From assembly GCF_029223525.1 (NCBI RefSeq), contig NZ_JARHTQ010000019.1:1-64000 (forward strand): a DNA stretch of 64,000 nucleotides, written 5' to 3'. Origin of the DNA: Streptantibioticus ferralitis. Its GTDB lineage: Bacteria; Actinomycetota; Actinomycetes; Streptomycetales; Streptomycetaceae. Both the position numbers and the translations under genes were made by a program. The first letter of the stretch is position 1. Each line of letters starts with the position of its first letter. This document shows positions 60,720 to 64,000 of this stretch, one piece after another. A model generated the notes under the pieces. The model searched no databases and was not told the DNA's origin. It saw nothing but the letters and a program-made list of their open reading frames with translations.

Positions 60720-61815
60720 GCCCGTCATACAGGCGTGCCGCGACGTGGCGATCAGCGCACCGGCTCCGGCAGCCCCGCCGCGTACGCGGTCAGCACGGAC
60801 ACCACGCCGCACGGCAGGATCCTGCGCGCTGTGGGCGGCGGGCATCAGTCCGGGCTCCCGCACCCCGAGCGCGGCCGGCAGCGTCTGCGGCACCTCGGCA
60901 CCGTCGCTGACCCCGGAAAGGCCGACGAAGCACGCCTCGCCCGGGTGCCGTCCGGCCGTCTCCACCGACAGCCGGGTCTTGCCCGCTCCGCCGGGCCCGA
61001 TCAGCGTGACCAGGCGCGCGGTGGCCAACCGCTTCTCGATGGCACCGAGTTCGTCAATGCGGCCGACGAAGCTGCCCAGTTGGGCAGGGAGTGAGTGACG
61101 GACGGGCGGCTCGCAGGCCCCGCCGAGCTCCGGATCCGCCCTCAGCACCGCCAGACGCGCACCAGCCGACTCCGGCCCCGGGTCGGCGCCGAGCGGCTCG
61201 GCCAGCAGCCGTCGCCTCCTCGTAGGCGGCCGGCGCCTCGGCGCCCTGCCCACTGCCGTACAACGCGCGCATCAACTGGGCGCGCAGCCGCTCCCGCAGG
61301 GGTGTTCCGCCACCAGATCGCGTAGCTCGGGGACCAGGTCCCGGTGGGCGCCAAGCGCGAGCTCGGCGGCGATACGGTCCTCCACGGCCGCCAGCCGCAG
61401 TTCCCGAAGCCGGGTGATCTGCGCCGCGGCGAACGGCGCCGCACCGACGTCCGCCAGCGCGGGCCCCCGCCCAGCGCGAGCGCGTCGCGCAGCAGCCCGG
61501 CCGCCCGGACGGCGTCACCCGAGTCGAGGGCGGCGCGACCGTACCCGGCAAGACGCTCGAACCGGTGCACATCCACCTGGTCCGGGTCGACGGCCCACCG
61601 GTATCCGGCCAGATGATGCTCGATGGGCTCGTCGAGCGCGGAGCGCAGCCGGGACATCTGCGACTGCACCGCGTTGGCGGCGCCCGCCGGGGGATCCTCG
61701 CCGTGGAGTCCGTCGACCAACCGCTGAGCGGGCACGATGCGTCCGGCGTGCGGCAACGGCAACGCGAACAGCGCCCGCCGCCCGCCCACCAAACGCCGCC
61801 GCCCCACCATCGGCG
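60720..61815 (-). pseudogene. AfsR/SARP-type regulator, broken by several frameshifts
   Basis: Read leftward, the parts are in order but in different frames. First comes an OmpR-type helix-turn-helix region (IVPAQRLVDGLHGEDPPAGA, NAVQSQMSRLRSAL), and then a BTAD domain (VDPDQVDVHRFERLAGYGRA; LRERLRAQLMRALYGSGQGA). An NB-ARC start follows, with FVGRIDELGAIEKRL and Walker A GPGGAGKTRLSVET. The frames change at about 61480 and 61180, and the C-terminal part is absent. The intact protein would have been a regulator of secondary metabolism. Confidence 0.75.
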
Positions 61816-62520
61816 CTCAGCGCTCGCGTCTCCCCCGGAATCCCGAATCGCCCAGGCCCGATCGTCCCTTGATCGCGCTGACGACTCCACGATCCGGCGG
61901 TCACTGGAGAGGTGGGACGGCACGAAAGCCGGGCAAAACACATCAGCCGGGCCGCCTGTCTGGCGTCCCGACTGATCACAAGGGTGGAGCCCAGGGGAGT
62001 CGAACCCGAAACCGTTACCCTTCTGAGCTGCGGTTTTGCCGGACAGCGGGGCAAACACCCCCGTTTCCACCCTCCTCGATCCCCCTCGACTCCCCTCGAT
62101 CCGGGTGGCGTGCGCACACGTGCGCACGCATTGCGAAAGCACATTTCGCAAACTCGCGAACGCTCCCCGAACAGCGTCGTTACCCGAAGCGGCCGGTCTA
62201 GCTGCGACGGGCTCGCAGCGCCAAGAGGTGTCCACAGGGCGATGTGAATGGGGACGCCCCCGACCCTGGTGATCTGCGGCGTGCGGCCAGGGGCTGAGGC
62301 CGCCGAAGGGACACACCTCGGCGCCCCGCGGGGCCCGGCCGGTGGTGCGGGTACGCGGCCGCGACCGGGGGGCGGGTCAACATCGCCCGGGCGGTCTGCT
62401 ACCGGTCGGGGCACCGCCGACCCGGTCCGTATCGCCGTTGTCCGCTGGAAGACCGAAGAGCACTTACGAACCGCGACGAACGATGGCGACGCCGCGGGCA
62501 CAGCCCGTCACCGTGCTCGG
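61816..62520. other. Gene-free stretch with a tRNA-like fragment
   Basis: About 700 bp without a supported gene. The only recognisable element is a tRNA-like 3' fragment near 61984-62010. Several open frames exist but have poor coding character. Direct AfsR-like similarity ends at its left edge. Confidence 0.5.
61984..62010 (-). other. tRNA- or tmRNA-like 3' end fragment
   Basis: On the minus strand the sequence GGTTCGACTCCCCTGGGCTCCA is followed by CC. This is the shape of a T-arm plus acceptor end of a tRNA or tmRNA. The T-stem is imperfect and no matching 5' acceptor half is present nearby, so it is not a working tRNA. Such a fragment may be an attachment site left by an integrative element. 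Confidence 0.4.
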
Positions 62521-63105
62521 TCACATGCCTTTCAAGATCATGAGTTCGCCCTTGCCGATCGGGACGAGGGAGCTGAGGCAGCCGTCCGAGGCCGCTACCA
62601 GCCGGTTGAAGTCTTCCAACTGATGTGCGTGGGAGACGGCGTTGTCGACCACGATCAGGCAGCCGTCCGCGAGGATCCGCTGCAACGAGGGCCACCATGT
62701 CGCGTACTGGGCACGGTCACTGTCCAAAAAGACGAAGTCGTACTCGCCGACATCGCGCGACTCGATGAATCCACCGGCCTCGCCCGAGATCTGCTGAATG
62801 CGGGAATGGAGCCCGGAGCGCTGAAAGTTCTGCTCAGCCATCGCGATCTTGTGAGGCGCCTGCTCGACGGTCGTGACCGACCCGTCCGCGCCTACGGCAT
62901 CGGCGAGCCACAACGTCGAGTAGCCGTTCGACGTCCCGATCTCCAGCACGTTCTTGCACTTGCCGGCCCTGACGACCAACGCGAGGAACGTGCCGGTGTC
63001 GTGCGTGATGTTCAGCATCTTCCGGGTGCGGTCATCGGTCGCCGCATCGTTGCTTTCGCCGAATTCCTCCAACTCGCGCAACAGCCCGATCAGACCTGGT
63101 TCCAC
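62521..63105 (-). CDS. SAM-dependent O-methyltransferase
   Basis: A 194-residue class I methyltransferase similar to bacterial catechol/caffeoyl-CoA-type O-methyltransferases. Motif I is VLEIGTSNGYSTLWLADAVG; GSVTTVEQAPHKIAMAEQNF and YDFVFLDSDRAQY provide the SAM-binding and metal-binding acidic residues. The GTG at 63105 is used, with AAGGGA about 7 bp upstream; the longer frame overlaps the next gene. It is downstream of a TauE/SafE permease by about 30 bp and is probably in one operon. Confidence 0.8.
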   Translation of the reverse strand: MEPGLIGLLRELEEFGESNDAATDDRTRKMLNITHDTGTFLALVVRAGKCKNVLEIGTSNGYSTLWLADAVGADGSVTTVEQAPHKIAMAEQNFQRSGLHSRIQQISGEAGGFIESRDVGEYDFVFLDSDRAQYATWWPSLQRILADGCLIVVDNAVSHAHQLEDFNRLVAASDGCLSSLVPIGKGELMILKGM

Positions 63106-63134
63106 AGTGCTTCCCTTGCTCGCCTCATAGCGCC

Positions 63135-63908
63135 TCACGAGTGGGTCAGGCTTTGAATCGCAATGTACAGCCCAAGGCATAACAGAGCGACACAGAGCAC
63201 TATGCGAAATTTCTCCTCCGAGATCCCCCGGCGGATCCGGTTTCCGATCGACATCCCGACAAGCGCCGGGATCAAGGAGACAGCCGACATGACAAGGAGA
63301 TTCACGCTGAGCAGGTCTTGCGTCCGCAGCGACCACGCAAGACCCGTGGTCGAGAGCGTGAAGAGGATCCCCATGCCCTGAACGAGTTCATCGCGCAGGA
63401 ACCCCAGGGATTGCAGGTAGAAGACCCCAGGTACGGCTGACGAGCCGGTCATTCCGGTGAGGAAGCCATTGGTGGCTCCGAAGAGCACACCAATGGGATG
63501 GTTCCACCACTTGTCTCCGATGTTCACCCGCAGCCTGAACAGTCCGAGCGCCCCATACACTGCGAGCCCCATGCCGAGCAGGGACGACATCACGTCTGCC
63601 CGGAAATAGCCCAGTGTGAACGCGCCCGACGCGGTGAACACCGTGGCGGCCAGCAAAAACGGCCACGTAATTGCAATGACTTTCCTGGCGTGACCGCCAC
63701 GGACGGCCTGCAGGACGTTGGTCAGGAACGTCGGAATCAGAATCAGCACCTTTGCAGGCTGGATTCCGATCGTCGCGGTGAGAACACCGAGGACGACAGG
63801 CGGCAGACCGAGGCCCGTCAATCCCTTGATCACCCCGCCCAGGAAGAACGTCAGAACGATCAACGTGATGCCGACTGCGTCGAACGAGACGGGGTGAGTG
63901 CCGGTCAT
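63135..63908 (-). CDS. TauE/SafE-family (TSUP) anion permease
   Basis: A 257-residue membrane protein with about eight helices and the TSUP pattern. The first helix region is FFLGGVIKGLTGLGLPPVVL, and the repeat at the middle is GATNGFLTGMTGSSAVPGVF. Family members export sulfite, sulfoacetate or similar anions. The ATG at 63908 overlaps the stop codon of the upstream gene (ATGA), so they are co-translated. The link with a methyltransferase and upstream gene suggests a metabolite pathway, unknown here. Confidence 0.8.
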   Translation of the reverse strand: MTGTHPVSFDAVGITLIVLTFFLGGVIKGLTGLGLPPVVLGVLTATIGIQPAKVLILIPTFLTNVLQAVRGGHARKVIAITWPFLLAATVFTASGAFTLGYFRADVMSSLLGMGLAVYGALGLFRLRVNIGDKWWNHPIGVLFGATNGFLTGMTGSSAVPGVFYLQSLGFLRDELVQGMGILFTLSTTGLAWSLRTQDLLSVNLLVMSAVSLIPALVGMSIGNRIRRGISEEKFRIVLCVALLCLGLYIAIQSLTHS

Positions 63909-64000
63909 CGCTGGCCGGCGGCCTGTGGGTGCCCTGCCTCGATCCCGCGGGACGCGAAGCACCGCAGTGCCTCCACGACGTCGGCCTGCTCTTCCGGGGT
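63905..64000 (-). CDS. C-terminal end of a gene running off the window
   Basis: The last 31 residues of a leftward protein: TPEEQADVVEALRCFASRGI and then EAGHPQAAGQR before a stop that overlaps the TSUP permease ATG. The PEEQADVVEAL ending resembles the C-terminal helix of several aminotransferase families, but this is too short to identify. The overlap shows it is the upstream partner of the permease gene. Confidence 0.5.
   Translation of the reverse strand, partial: TPEEQADVVEALRCFASRGIEAGHPQAAGQR

Overview
The window is high-GC actinobacterial DNA and looks like a Streptomyces or close relative. The evidence is strong G/C third-position bias, frequent GTG starts, class E sortases, an AfsR-type regulator remnant, and the conserved block FhaA-FhaB-PstP-RodA-PbpA-PknB, sortases, TrpG, CrgA, rhomboid, PpiA. 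A cluster of DnaA boxes lies beside crgA.

Left arm (1-10.5 kb): small metabolic and stress loci, each next to its own regulator. They are beta-carbonic anhydrase plus alpha/beta hydrolase with a TetR regulator; TetR with aldo/keto reductase and a WrbA-like flavodoxin; ArsR with a quinone oxidoreductase; a VOC protein; and an NAD-dependent epimerase-like protein. A truncated serine recombinase marks old mobile DNA.

Accessory core (10.6-43.8 kb): a block of about 11 kb occurs twice in direct orientation (10636-22036 and 33356-43838). Its ancestor seems to have held a PbpA-like lipoprotein, a phosphohexomutase, a GHMP kinase, a radical SAM/SPASM protein, two small proteins, an XRE regulator with a helical-repeat region, a winged-helix protein, and a recombination module. 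The module is an XRE repressor divergent from a degenerate tyrosine-recombinase-like gene that overlaps a DDE transposase gene. The copies have decayed differently. Copy 1 has a stop codon in the PBP gene, a deletion fusing the kinase to the regulator, an extra 2.1-kb segment, and frameshifts in both recombination genes. Copy 2 keeps the PBP-like gene, radical SAM, regulator, recombinase-like and transposase genes intact, but a deletion has fused half of the mutase to half of the kinase. Between the copies lie an IS21-family element with a 5-bp target duplication, amino-acid export genes (LysE, Lrp, APC), an MFS/cupin/TetR efflux locus flanked by recombinase fragments, and thyX. Copy 2 ends exactly at the 3' end of a tRNA-Leu(CAG) gene.

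Core cell-wall and division block (44.3-60.6 kb): fhaA, fhaB, pstP, rodA, pbpA and pknB form one signalling and peptidoglycan-synthesis operon that ends in a strong hairpin. On the opposite strand are three class E sortases, trpG, a 57-residue membrane protein and a DUF881 protein. Then come crgA, the DnaA-box cluster, a rhomboid protease, a cyclophilin and a membrane-associated helical protein.

Right edge (60.6-64 kb): remnants of an MFS transporter and an AfsR-like regulator, a tRNA-like 3' fragment, then an O-methyltransferase, a TauE/SafE permease and the end of another gene.

The most unusual points are the PbpA-like lipoprotein that has lost all three transpeptidase motifs, the recombinase-like protein without its nucleophilic tyrosine coupled to a transposase, and the complementary decay of the duplicated cassette.
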